Source of the DNA: Setomelanomma holmii
Taxonomy: Eukaryota > Ascomycota > Dothideomycetes > Pleosporales > Phaeosphaeriaceae
Reading direction: 5' to 3'
DNA: 64,000 bases
NCBI GenBank assembly: GCA_010015745.1
Contig: ML978158.1
Coordinates: forward strand, 186,001 to 250,000
The notes beneath the pieces are model-generated. The model did not search any database and had not been told where the DNA came from. It was given only the letters and a program-made list of their open reading frames with translations. Below, one piece after another: positions 32,670 through 42,562 of the stretch. Within the stretch, counting starts at the first letter, position 1. The number at the start of each line of letters is the position of its first letter. The position numbers and the translations under genes are program-made.

Positions 32670-33437
32670 ATGCCTCCTATATCACGACCCCGCCGCATCG
32701 TTGGTGTCTCCCTGAAGATGTACTTCGACCTACCGAGCACACTATCATATGTTCGTGGCGTACTCCAACTCGATGGCGACGCGTGGAACTCGCGCATCGA
32801 TCTATTCGTGATCCCAGATTTCGTGTCGTTGACCGAATCTGCGCGTATCCTCGAGTCCTCCAGTATCATGCTCGGCGCGCAAGACACATTCTGGGAAGAC
32901 AAAGGCGCATACACTGGCGAAGTGAGCCCGCTGGTACTGCAACAAGCTGGCGCGAAGATCGTTGAAATCGGGCATGCGGAGCGGAGAGCGCAATTCGGCG
33001 AGACAGACGACTGGGTCGCAAAGAAGGCGGGTGCTGCAGCCAGAAATGGCTTGATTCCTTTGGTCTGCATTGGCGAGAAGACGCATCATAGTGTTGCCTC
33101 AGCAGCTGTCGGTGCGGCTATTGCAGAGTGCAAGTCGCAGGTGCTGTCAGTGTTGAGTGCTGTTCCTGACGACACGGAAGTCATCCTGGCATACGAGCCT
33201 GTCTGGGCGATTGGCGCAAAAGAACCGGCGGACCCTGATCACGTCGTCAATGTTACAAAAGAGCTTAAGAAGCTGGCCTCTGAGCGAAGTGGTGTGACAA
33301 GAATTGTGTATGGCGGAAGTGCGGGACCAGGGACGTTTGCAAAGATCGCTGGAGGAGTAGATGGTCTGTTCCTTGGGCGATTTGCGCATGACATTCACAA
33401 CCTGAAGAAAGTGATCGAAGAAGTAGGAGGTGCGTAA
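32670..33437 (+). CDS. triosephosphate-isomerase-family protein (divergent paralogue)
   Basis: Single exon, 255 residues, full TIM-barrel length. Catalytic residues are kept: Lys in GVSLKMYF near residue 16, His in VEIGHAERR near residue 100, Glu in LAYEPVWAIGA near residue 174. It differs from glycolytic TIM at two substrate-contacting places: the N-terminal NWKMN is SLKMY (Asn lost), and the C-terminal phosphate loop, normally GGASL, is GRFAH; the usual YGGSV is YGGSAGPG. From memory, a GVSLKMYF-type start marks a TIM subfamily seen in bacterial sugar-catabolic loci that isomerises four-carbon ketose phosphates such as erythrulose phosphate. A role on a substrate other than glyceraldehyde-3-phosphate is therefore likely but unproven. 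ATG at 32670 (AACATGCCT) is chosen because in-frame sequence upstream starts without ATG. Confidence 0.82.
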   Translation: MPPISRPRRIVGVSLKMYFDLPSTLSYVRGVLQLDGDAWNSRIDLFVIPDFVSLTESARILESSSIMLGAQDTFWEDKGAYTGEVSPLVLQQAGAKIVEIGHAERRAQFGETDDWVAKKAGAAARNGLIPLVCIGEKTHHSVASAAVGAAIAECKSQVLSVLSAVPDDTEVILAYEPVWAIGAKEPADPDHVVNVTKELKKLASERSGVTRIVYGGSAGPGTFAKIAGGVDGLFLGRFAHDIHNLKKVIEEVGGA

Positions 33438-36400
33438 GAATGGTCGCCGAACCGCCTGCTCTTGAAACGCATACTTTTCGAGGCAGAATAGAGAGAATGC
33501 GGGGTGATCTTCTTTGGCAGACATCATCTGGTCTGCCTATACAGCTGTGTGCAGGAGGTGGGTCGCGAGAGTTGCGTCTTTCATGCGCCGCGAAGGTAGT
33601 GTGTCTACTCATGCACAGTCTGCTCTTACCACAAGGGCACGTGTAATACGGGCACATCATCTTCGAGCATCGGGTTCCAGGCGAGGCACAACACAAGGAA
33701 AGGATCAAGATCGTGCAGTAGAGTGTATGGGTGATTGCGATTCCGTTCGACCTTGCATCGACTGTTGTAAGATCACTCTGGGTGTGTAATTCCCCACCTG
33801 CGCGTAGCGTTTAGTCGAGGACTGCTAGTAATGGCTGCTGCTGCTGCTTCTCCGTTGGTTGTGGCTTCCATCTGTTGTTGTGTTAGTCGCACCTTCTCAG
33901 TCCTCCTGTCACCGACCCCAACAGACAGCAGGAGCAAACCTCCACAACACTTCATCGCCTTCAACCCTCGTGAACATGAGCAGAGCACCCAGATGAACCG
34001 GCATATTGCCACCGTATATGCTCCGCGTCACTCTTACGGACACCGGCACCGCAGACGATGGCACAACTATGGAACGACTCCACGCTGCAACTCCCGTCAT
34101 ACTGTGTGTTCAAATATCGACAGCCGCTCGAAGCTACCGTGTCATGATATGGTATGGTCTACCGGCATATTTCATCGAAAAGACTTGCGGCGAGAGAACA
34201 AGTGCCGCTCGTTGTGACTCTGCGCGTCCGAAAAGCTCGACAAGACGCGTCAAGTGGATGCGATTGAGGTCGTAGCAGTACTATCGGTGTTCCTCAGGAT
34301 TTGTCTTCGTTGTCACTGTCTGACACACAAAGATTTACAACTGCGACCAGTTAGCGGAAAGGAAGCGGCGCAATCTGAGCTTCAATTGCCCATGTTAATG
34401 GCTCATGGATCGAATAGCCTGCGCGTACCTCCCTAAACATGTCAGCACTTGTGGTGATAGCTTCGGCAGACCACACCGGTACATTTGCGACGATCCTTTA
34501 CGAACCCTTTTCGAATCCCCAGGTCCCGGATATCAGCCTGTTCGACAATCCGGGGCTATTGAAATCGGCCAACCTCATTCATATGGGAGCAAAGGAGCGA
34601 AATCAACCAGCATTGTCGACCAAGCGCTCGGGTCGCAGACACTGCTCGACCAGGCTCAAGGTTATGTGGAGATTCCCGTCTACCTTGATAGGAAGGAGAC
34701 GGCTGCCAATTGCAGCAAAATCCCTCCCAATCGTTTTAGGGACGTAGAATGTCACGGATGGTCGAGCATGGCTGAGGTCCAATAGTATAAATTGGCCTCT
34801 CAACCAGCCGGTACATTTTTCTCGACGAGCACATCCTTCATGGACTATTCATCCTGGTTGTGCCGCACCTGAGGTCAAACAGCACGACTGGAGCTCTGAC
34901 GTTAGCTGAAGCGGTACTCAGGGACGGCCTAGCGAACTACCGTTTGGCGCGAGCGTTTGGCAACACGACAGCTCCTTTCCTCCTCCTTCAGCTGCAGGTC
35001 GACTCGGCAACAAGGCCCATTGCCCGACTGGGATATGCTCCGTAGCGCCGATCATCAGAGCTCTCACTGTATCTGGCCGTCGTCTGATCCTTTCGAGCTC
35101 GACAAATCTCCCAATGGGCAATAGAACCAACAGAAAAGGCAGAGATCGCCTTACATCTACATCCAACTACAACATACACTCAAGAAGTACTTCCCCATAT
35201 TCAACTCGATGCTAGAGGCACAGAGGAGTCCAATGCACAGCGGGTCCCATAGCGCACCTAATCAGGAAAGGCGCAGCCATCGCGGAACGCCTCCGCCGCT
35301 ACCTTCCGACACCTCGTCGGATGAGCGCAACACACCGGCCACGGGTCTCCTCGGTCACACCACCAATTCATGACAGCACTCGACCGCGCAGTATCATGCG
35401 GGGAAAGTGGACACTCATTGAACATCTGGCACATGTCCATCTGACATTGGCTGCGCATCCTGTTGATCTCTCATAATTCGTGCACCGTTTGTTCTCTTGA
35501 ACGACAAGCGCTACCGTCACGCTATTGTCGAGCTGGAAAGACGGTGTGGGCTCGAACTGAATCGAAACACTCATGCCTGATTGGGCCTGTGCAATCTCGG
35601 TCGGCGATTCACAAAGCACTGCTTAAGTTTCTTGATTAGATGCACACTCACGTCCTCAGATGTGCGAGCTGACACTTGGTCGGACAACCTCAAGGGCAAA
35701 GCCCAGGCAATGAAGCCTAGTCGACGGTTCAAAGAGATCCGTCTGTGGCATGACGTTAGTGAATAACCACTTCGACAAAGCAAGCGGTTTTAGCACACTT
35801 CCCCGCAAAGCCAACCTCGTTAGGTGACGGGCCGACGATCGTTAGCCCCAAAGTCTAGGCCAGATGCTCTCCACACGAATCAGCATGCTTTCATCTCCAC
35901 TTCACTCCGCACAACCGGGCCTAGCTTATGGAACGCGGAGAGCCTACTGGCTGGTACAAGGCGGGAGATTGAGCTCTCTCTTGATCCTGGTTGCATACAG
36001 CAAGATGGCCATCGCCCACAGTCGCCCAATTTGGCAGCAAAGACGCCGAGGTTTGTCGGCTGTTCAGTGAGGATGATGCGCTCAAGCATGAAGCTATTGT
36101 GCTCCAGCCACTTGCTTCATGGCATTATGTTACTGTTGAACATCAGACGGGCATCCGAAGCTAACAAGACGAACAACGCAAAGGAATGGGTACTATCATT
36201 TTGCACATGGTACGATGTGCTTAGACCAGACGAACGCAAGGCTCCTACGGCCAGCTGTGGAGGACATTAAGCAGCAGCCACCTTCGCAATGATGGAACTA
36301 CCCCAGCTTTTTAGCAAATCAAGCCTGCCCTACGAACCGAAATGTAGTCTAGGCAGATCGTCAGTGTTGAGTGCGTACTGCGAGTGTAGCGCGGAGCCGC

Positions 36401-36620
36401 AGCAGTTGGCCCTCCCCTGTCCCAAAACACCTAGGGCGGCGTGGCTGCACGTGTCCACAGGCTCGTTGTTGATCGCTTGCTTTCGTCCGGAGGCTACGCC
36501 ATTTTGGAGTACATCTGTGCCCCAAGGTTTGGGACGTATTAATACAACCTCTAGTCCAAGCTCCTTGCCCGTAGGCCCCGTAGCATATAATCTCCCCTGC
36601 ACCCCAGACTTGTATACGCC
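33438..36620. other. 3.2 kb without a supported gene
   Basis: Many overlapping ORFs of 60-180 codons on both strands, none with a recognisable domain. Some look protein-like in places, for example a minus-strand Cys-rich stretch at 35458-35258 and a plus-strand stretch at 35985-36161, but each is short and ends in stops without clear splice sites. Base composition is not strongly AT-rich, so heavy RIP is not evident. The final part, with ATATAAT at 36587-36593, is the transporter promoter. Confidence 0.4.
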
Positions 36621-37952
36621 ATGTCTTATCAAACCGAGACACCAAGCACAGGTCTCTTCAACTCAGGCAAAACACACGAAGCTGCTGCTCATAACAACGC
36701 ACACCTCGGCGCTACATCAGGAAGAGATAACGACAATACCCATCTCGGCTCATCGACTGCCAGAGACGCAGAGACATTGTCAGCAGGTTCAACTGCCCAC
36801 AACGGATCCACAAGGATGACTGACCACAACAACGCGTTGGAGAAGGACTTCTCCCGACAAAATGGTGAGTGTCTTTTGTGGCCTCTCCGTACTTTTATTG
36901 ATACGTGATAGGCAATGACTACCATCAACACCTAGATCACAACACCGATTCAGATACTGCTCTGCGACACATGCGAACAGCTGGCAGCATTTCGATCTCG
37001 CCAGAGCTATTCGAGAAGCTTTATCTGTCTCCACAGAATCAAGTCAAGGGAGAACTTCGAAAGACATTTGGTAACCCAACTCCTTTGTAAGTAAACGTTC
37101 GCGTATCTGTTACAAATAGCAACTTACGCGCAGTCAGGGCTCTCGTCGGCTTTCTGTTGTCACTCTTCCCTTTGAGCATGACCTTGATGGGATGGCGAGG
37201 CGCAGGCGGCAGTGGAGCGGCCAGCACCGGATGGTATTATTTCGCTGGTGGTCTACTCATGGTCCTTGGTGGCCTTGGTGAAGTATGAAATTTCTTTGAA
37301 TGCCTTTTATCGTACGTGCGCGATGCTAACAACAATTAGTGGATTCTTGGCAACACATTTCCGTTCGTCGTCTTCACATCCTTTGGTGCTTTCTGGCTCG
37401 GATTCGGCGCGACTCTCCAGCCCTTCTACAACGCTTATGGCGCTTACAAGAACCCGGCCGATGCAAGCAGCACTGGCCTCGAAACCACGGGTTTCAACGT
37501 TGGCCTCGGTGAGTCGAGACCGCGAAGTGAGAATTGCAGAACCTCATGCTAATCCCATGCTCGCCTACTTTATGCTTTCCATGGCTCTCCTGTGCCTGAT
37601 TTACCTTGTGTGCTCGGTCCGAACGAACTTGATCTTCTTCCTCATCTTCTTCACCCTCGTACCAGCATTCAGTCTCCTCTGCGGAGCCTATCTTAATGCG
37701 GCCAAAGGCAATGCTCGTGTCGCTGCCAAGTGTCAAGAAGCTGCTGGTGCTTTCACGTTTGTGACGTGTCTCCTTGGATGGTACATTCTCATGGCTATCA
37801 TGCTTGCCAGCGTCGACTTCCCCTTCGACCTTCCTCGTGAGTCTATTCAACAACCGTATGATAGAGATGTATTCTAACGATTTGCAGTCATTGATCTCTC
37901 TGGTATGGTCAAGGGTGCTAGCGACAAGCGCAAGATCGACCACGTCGAGTAA
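36621..37952 (+). CDS. Gpr1/Fun34/SatP-family acetate transporter
   Basis: Six exons: 36621-36864, 36936-37086, 37138-37282, 37340-37508, 37540-37836 and 37888-37952; 356 residues. The family moves acetate (and, in some members, other small carboxylates or ammonium) across the plasma membrane through six spans. Exon 1 is a hydrophilic, Asn/His/Thr-rich N-terminus. The family signature NPTPLALVGF (usual form NPAPLGL) is rebuilt across exons 2 and 3; GLGEWILGNTFPFVVF spans exons 3 and 4; YLVCSVRTNLIFFLIFFTLV in exon 5 is the RTN motif segment. All splice phases agree. The intron between exons 4 and 5 would be only 31 nt (GTGAGT to TTGCAG), which is abnormal, so this junction may be wrong by a few residues. 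Regulation not visible. Confidence 0.9.
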
Positions 37953-38322
37953 ACGTGTTGTCACGCTATAATGATTCGTCAACAGATGGTCACGAGGTTG
38001 TCTAACGATGTGAACACGAGACAATGGGTGGTAGGAGTCAATTAAAAAGGATACCAATAAGGCGAGCTGCAGAGCGGCATCAACACCGCGATGAGATGGA
38101 GATGGTTGAGCGTCTTCGCTTTGCCATGTTGATAGTACCGTGCGATGTATTGATGATCTTCGCCATATCAAACTTTAATATAATGCCGTTGTCGTTAACT
38201 TACGTTCCACATATCACTGCCGTTATGCTCATACTTTGCTGGACACATCGCACTAATCTTGCGTGTTGTCTGTGTTATCATATGAAGCGCTCGTGCCCCC
38301 TTCCAGCCCAGCTTGCTGTTGT
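37953..38322. other. intergenic between convergent genes
   Basis: 370 bp of 3' flank, AT-rich around 38150-38250. No gene. Confidence 0.45.
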
Positions 38323-39585
38323 CTACACTTTCCGCCGTTTATTCCTATGTTCATTCCCTTCCTCGCCATCAACATCCTGCACCAGCCTTCTTCCCTCTCG
38401 CTTGCCAGCCCTGCCATCGATCTCCCCCTCACTCTCCCCATTCCCATCCTCAAAATCGCACGAAAACGTACTCCCAACGTCCCCCAAAATCACCTTCTTC
38501 TCTTCCTCCACACTTCCAACATCCCTGTCCTTCCCAACAACAGTCTCCAGCACAACCCCAAAACTATCCTCTACAACACACTGCATGTCCACATACTCCT
38601 CCCACTCCTTTTCAACATGCGAGAATATTTCCCGCACGCTCATGTCCATCGGGAAATGCACCGCAGCACGCGACACAGCGAGAAGAATGGGGTCTTGATA
38701 CGTTTCCAGGCCTGGGTAATCTTTCAGCATACCTCGGATACTCATCCACGCATCCTCTAGCACTTGGGGGCTGGAAGGAGGCCAGTTCGTATGCACGACG
38801 CCCCCAGCACCAGTGTTTTGGAAGTTTTGTAGTTTAAATGCAAAGCCCGTCCACGGGTGTGCAGCGAAAAGCGTGCGCACACCAGTCGCAGGCAGAATGC
38901 GTGAAGCACCATTGACAGCAGCTCCGTATGCAGGCGCTAGTCCGCTGTCGTGCCAGGCGGTGTCGAATGCGGGTTTCATGATGTTGTCGTGCCAGATTCG
39001 CAGGAATTCCGGGTTCGTGGATAGGCGTTGGAAAGGGGCGGTTGGGGCGTGGGGGAATATGACGAAGAGATGGGGTGCTATGCCCATTTTCATTTTCATG
39101 TTTGCACTCTCACTTTCTTCATCGTCGTCGTAGCCCGTTGCCGGTTCAAGAGGAGAAGCGGGATACCCAGACCCGAAGAACAAGGCGTTCTCCACAGCCT
39201 CGGCAGAAATAGGGATGTGTGAAGTCCGACTAAGATGCGCGGCGATTGTATGTGCGGCGCTAGATGGGATGGGGTTTATTGGAACATCGTCAAGCGTGTG
39301 TGGGATCCAAGGTGTTTGTTCCCATGTCAGGCGTTTGACGAAGGATAAGGAGGTCGGCAGACAGAAGGATAGGGTTGAGTGGGTCGAAGTTGGTTGGATC
39401 TTCCTTCCTTGAGCGGGCAGGAGTGGTCGCCTAGGATCTGGATCTGGACCTGGAGTTGATGGCGGAGAGGCGATGGGAGCTAGTGCGGTGGCTGTGGTGT
39501 CGGTGCTGGGAAATAAGGATGTTGAGCCACTCGATTCGAATATAGGCGCTGGAGAGCCTTCTGATGTAGTGGTTGAGGTCTTCAT
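38323..39585 (-). CDS. hypothetical protein, acidic C-terminus
   Basis: Single-exon ORF of 420 residues. Residues 1-70 are Ser/Thr/Pro-rich and probably disordered. A folded-looking core spans about 85-345, with WEQTPWIPHTLDDVP, a short Asp/Glu-rich insertion near 150, RLSTNPEFLRIWHDNIMKPAF, AAHPWTGFAFKLQNF and EDAWMSIRGMLKDYPGL. The last 70 residues are strongly acidic and end in a basic patch (EHRNKRRKV), which could be a nuclear localisation signal. I do not recognise the family. Aromatic-rich, well-ordered central sequence and length make it a likely real gene. No catalytic motif stands out. Confidence 0.7.
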   Translation of the reverse strand: MKTSTTTSEGSPAPIFESSGSTSLFPSTDTTATALAPIASPPSTPGPDPDPRRPLLPAQGRKIQPTSTHSTLSFCLPTSLSFVKRLTWEQTPWIPHTLDDVPINPIPSSAAHTIAAHLSRTSHIPISAEAVENALFFGSGYPASPLEPATGYDDDEESESANMKMKMGIAPHLFVIFPHAPTAPFQRLSTNPEFLRIWHDNIMKPAFDTAWHDSGLAPAYGAAVNGASRILPATGVRTLFAAHPWTGFAFKLQNFQNTGAGGVVHTNWPPSSPQVLEDAWMSIRGMLKDYPGLETYQDPILLAVSRAAVHFPMDMSVREIFSHVEKEWEEYVDMQCVVEDSFGVVLETVVGKDRDVGSVEEEKKVILGDVGSTFSCDFEDGNGESEGEIDGRAGKREGRRLVQDVDGEEGNEHRNKRRKV

Positions 39586-39926
39586 GGTTTTGGTCGTAGT
39601 TGAGGGCTTGCTGGTGGCAGTTGAAGTGGGTGCCTTTTGGTTTGCGAAGAAGATAGGGAAGAAAGGTCTTGTACAGAGGAGTCGGATGGAGAGAGTGTTA
39701 AGAGAATGCAGAATGAGTGAAAGACGAGTGGGATTGTGGCAGGTATCGCCTAACGCTCAAAAGTGAAACATCGTGTCCGTCTCCAAAAAGCGTAAAGTCA
39801 CTCACAGAATCAGCTGGTATGAGCCGCGGCCTCACTCCCCTCAGCGAGAAGTACATTTTGCTTTCTCTCATCAGGCCTGACTATGTCGGATTGCAACCAG
39901 TATTCTTTCGATATATCCGTCTCATC
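39586..39926. other. short intergenic
   Basis: Promoter of the hypothetical gene and 3' end of the SDR gene, both on the minus strand. Nothing else seen. Confidence 0.4.
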
Positions 39927-40637
39927 TCACCACGGCACAATAGCCCCATCATACCTATAAAAATTTCCACTGTCCCCCTCCTTCAGCCCACCCACGACCT
40001 CCAACATACTCCCCACACTAACCTCCGCCTCAATCATCGCCCCCTTCCCTCCCATCCTCGTCTTGACCCACCCCGGATCCATACAGATCACCTTAATCCC
40101 CTTACTCTTCAAATCCCGCGCCTGATGCAACGTCAACATATTCAACGCCGCTTTGCTCATGCTATAAGTGCAGCACTTGGTCATGCCCGTCGCGCTCGTC
40201 AGGCTCCCGAGGCCGGAAGTCATGTTCAATACCACGGCGCCGCGGGCGAGATACTTTTCCAACGCCTGCACAATCTTCGTGGGCCCAAAGACGTTGGTTT
40301 GCATGTGATTTTGCACACTCTCTGGTGTGAGATTTAGACTCGTGTCTGCGGACGTGGCGTTGATGCCGGCGACGTTGAAGAGGAAGTCTAGATTGGACCC
40401 GGTTTTGGAAAGGATTTCCGCGACGCGGAATTCCAGGGACGAGAGGGAATCGAGCGAGGATACGTCGCATTCGATGATGTGGATGTTGTTTGATTTGTTG
40501 AGGGCTTGCAAGTCGGATGTGTCATTGGATTTTGAACGCACGCCGGCGATGATGGTGGTGTTGGTTTGCGATGCGAGTTGCCGCACGAATTCGAGGCCGA
40601 TGCCGCGGTTGGCGCCGGTGAGGAAGTATGTTGGCAT
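39927..40637 (-). CDS. short-chain dehydrogenase/reductase
   Basis: Single exon, 236 residues. The classical SDR fold is visible: TGANRGIGLEFVRQL is the TGxxxGIG cofactor loop, NVAGI is close to the NAG motif, VVLNMTSGLGSL holds the catalytic Ser, and CTYSMSKAAL is the YxxxK catalytic pair. PGWVKTRMGG follows. After the first strand the charged residue is Arg (AGVRSKSND), compatible with NADP(H). The sequence resembles C-factor-like SDRs of fungi. The ATG at 40637 sits one residue before the fold begins; the longer in-frame ORF upstream has no family match. Substrate unknown. Confidence 0.92.
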   Translation of the reverse strand: MPTYFLTGANRGIGLEFVRQLASQTNTTIIAGVRSKSNDTSDLQALNKSNNIHIIECDVSSLDSLSSLEFRVAEILSKTGSNLDFLFNVAGINATSADTSLNLTPESVQNHMQTNVFGPTKIVQALEKYLARGAVVLNMTSGLGSLTSATGMTKCCTYSMSKAALNMLTLHQARDLKSKGIKVICMDPGWVKTRMGGKGAMIEAEVSVGSMLEVVGGLKEGDSGNFYRYDGAIVPW

Positions 40638-41554
40638 GTTGTGATTGGGTTTCGTCTTTTGGTTTTCTTTCTTGAGATGTTCTATGTCGTGGTCGGATTG
40701 TAGTGCGGAACCAAATGCTTTTGTAATCCTGCTGCTTCCGCGGACTACTGTTACCACCGGATAAACAATTCTTCGAAAGAAAGTTGTTGAGGTAGGTCAA
40801 TGGCAAGGACTCTGTCTTGTATTTGTGGTCGTCCAACTATGATACACTTACTGATCCCTCGCTTGGCTATAGCGGGCAGGATCCCGAGGAACCGTTGTGC
40901 ATAATGCACGATCTATATTGCGGTACAGGGCCGTTCATGCGATCTATGACGTCGTCCTAAACAGTATGGCAGCATCATGCTTCGACGTGTAAGTGTTTCA
41001 GATGTCCGCACAGGTGACTCTTTGAGGTGTTTCATCCGCATGTTCGTGAGACGTGGTCCATGCACCGGGCGAGGCTATAAGACAAAAGTGGACCATCTCC
41101 GGTGGGTTTGGAAGGATGAACATGTAGAAGTGCCGAAGGACGGCACGGCCGTGCCCACACACGTGCAAGAGAAACTCACCCACCCTTCGTGATCAGATGC
41201 ACAAGCTACCAATGGCAAGGACCTTCAGTCTTTAATGGGTGTAATGAAAGAGGAGTGTGACCGACTGCTAGATCAGGTACAGAGCTGCTTAGTAAATCCC
41301 CACCACGCTAGTCCGAAGCACGCAATGACGACCATACAGTCGTTGCCAGCCATTACAACGAACGTCAAGGGTTTCCTTCTATGTCAATCAAAGCATGCAG
41401 CAGACGTAAAGCAGTTCCGAGAACCCTCCCAGTACCACGAACTCGCCAGTCATATAAGTTTTCAGGTTGGTATATCCAGACATCAATCACAACCACAAAG
41501 CACACTTCATACAAGTCTATCCATACACCAAACCAATACTCAAAGCCATTCTAA
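40638..41554. other. divergent promoter region
   Basis: 0.9 kb between the SDR gene (minus) and the cyclotransferase gene (plus). No gene recognised. CT/CA-rich sequence after 41460 looks like a 5' leader. Confidence 0.45.
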
Positions 41555-42277
41555 ATGCTCCTGCTACAACGTCTCCTATCCTTCGCAACTCTCACAACCT
41601 CCCATCTCCTCCCTACCCACCAACAACCCCTTCCAATGTCTTCGACCAAACAAACAATTTACTTCGGGTACGGCTCCAATCTCTGGCTCCACCAAATGGT
41701 CATTCGTTGCCCAGACTCCACATATCTCGGCATCGCACGCCTAAACAACTACACCTGGATCATAAACGACCGCGGCTACGCCAACGTCGTCGCATCCAAC
41801 TCCACGTCCACATCCACTTCCACGGACAACAAATACTCCACCCAAGTCTACGGCCTCGTCTACTCCCTCTCCCCCTCCGACGAGCAAAGACTGGACAAGA
41901 ACGAAGGCGTGCCAATCGCATACACCAAAGAGCTCCTCTCCGTGGATTTCTGGTCCGCCGGCCCTCCTTCCCCTCCTTCATCCCCACACCAGAAAATCGA
42001 CACTGCGAAACCACCAGATGAGACTGGGGACATGCTCGTATACATTGACCGCGTACGTATTACGCCGGATGAACCGAAGAAGGAATATGTGTATCGCATG
42101 AACCAGGGGATTGAGGATGCGCTGGATTTGGGTGTGCCGGAGGGGTATGTGGAGGCTGTGATGAGGCGGTATATTCCTGCTCCGGGGAAGGATGGCGGAG
42201 AGGAGAATGGAGAGATGGCGGAATTTGCTAGGGGTCAGGCGATGCAGTTCAAGGATGAGAGTGGGGTGTTTAGTTGA
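41555..42277 (+). CDS. gamma-glutamylcyclotransferase-like protein
   Basis: Single exon, 240 residues from the first ATG, or 213 from the Met at 41636. The GGCT/AIG2-like fold is shown by YFGYGSNLW (substrate-binding YGSN loop) immediately after the second Met, YGLVYSLSPSDEQRLDKNEG with the conserved catalytic-type Glu, and YVYRMNQGIEDALDLGVPEGYVEAVMRRYIP at the end. Members cleave gamma-glutamyl amino acids or related adducts to 5-oxoproline; here the substrate is not known. A Ser/Thr repeat (STSTSTSTD) lies at about residue 90. Because the fold starts eight residues after the second Met, 41636 is the likelier start; the N-terminal extension (MLLLQRLLSFATLTTS) could be a targeting peptide if used. 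Confidence 0.85.
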   Translation: MLLLQRLLSFATLTTSHLLPTHQQPLPMSSTKQTIYFGYGSNLWLHQMVIRCPDSTYLGIARLNNYTWIINDRGYANVVASNSTSTSTSTDNKYSTQVYGLVYSLSPSDEQRLDKNEGVPIAYTKELLSVDFWSAGPPSPPSSPHQKIDTAKPPDETGDMLVYIDRVRITPDEPKKEYVYRMNQGIEDALDLGVPEGYVEAVMRRYIPAPGKDGGEENGEMAEFARGQAMQFKDESGVFS

Positions 42278-42562
42278 TGCTATTGGTGTGAGTGAGACTG
42301 GATGGATTGGTATTGAGGGGAATTGGACGGGGTATTGAGCGCTTCCATTCGAATGTGGATTCAGTCAAGTACAGAGCATACCCATTCGACCCAAAGAAGC
42401 CAGCAATGTCTAATACCGGCCGTGAATAGCAACAAGCAAACGAAATCCTGCCCCTGCCTAGGCTTGCGTCCAGTGTCTGAAGTACTCGCTTGTAAGCAAT
42501 AGTACACAAGCAGCCCCACAATATGCCTTCATGTGGACTCCCAACTCGTCTGTTGGGAGAAT

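Noticed and set aside
33773..34100. Ankyrin-like fragment on the minus strand (GGNMPVHLGALL)
   Set aside because: A single loose match to the repeat consensus without a second repeat or splice support.
35258..35619. Cys-rich minus-strand frames possibly forming a zinc-binding gene
   Set aside because: Two different frames would need an intron for which no convincing donor/acceptor pair was found, and the Cys spacing matches no known finger.
35985..36164. Plus-strand protein-like stretch (AQFGSKDAEVCRLFSEDD)
   Set aside because: Only about 59 codons, bounded by stops, no family resemblance and no clear splice sites. Chance cannot be excluded.
38024..38837. Overlapping plus-strand ORFs rich in Ser/Pro/His
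   Set aside because: They are antisense to the hypothetical protein at 38323-39585 and to its 3' flank, with low-complexity composition expected from a shadow frame.
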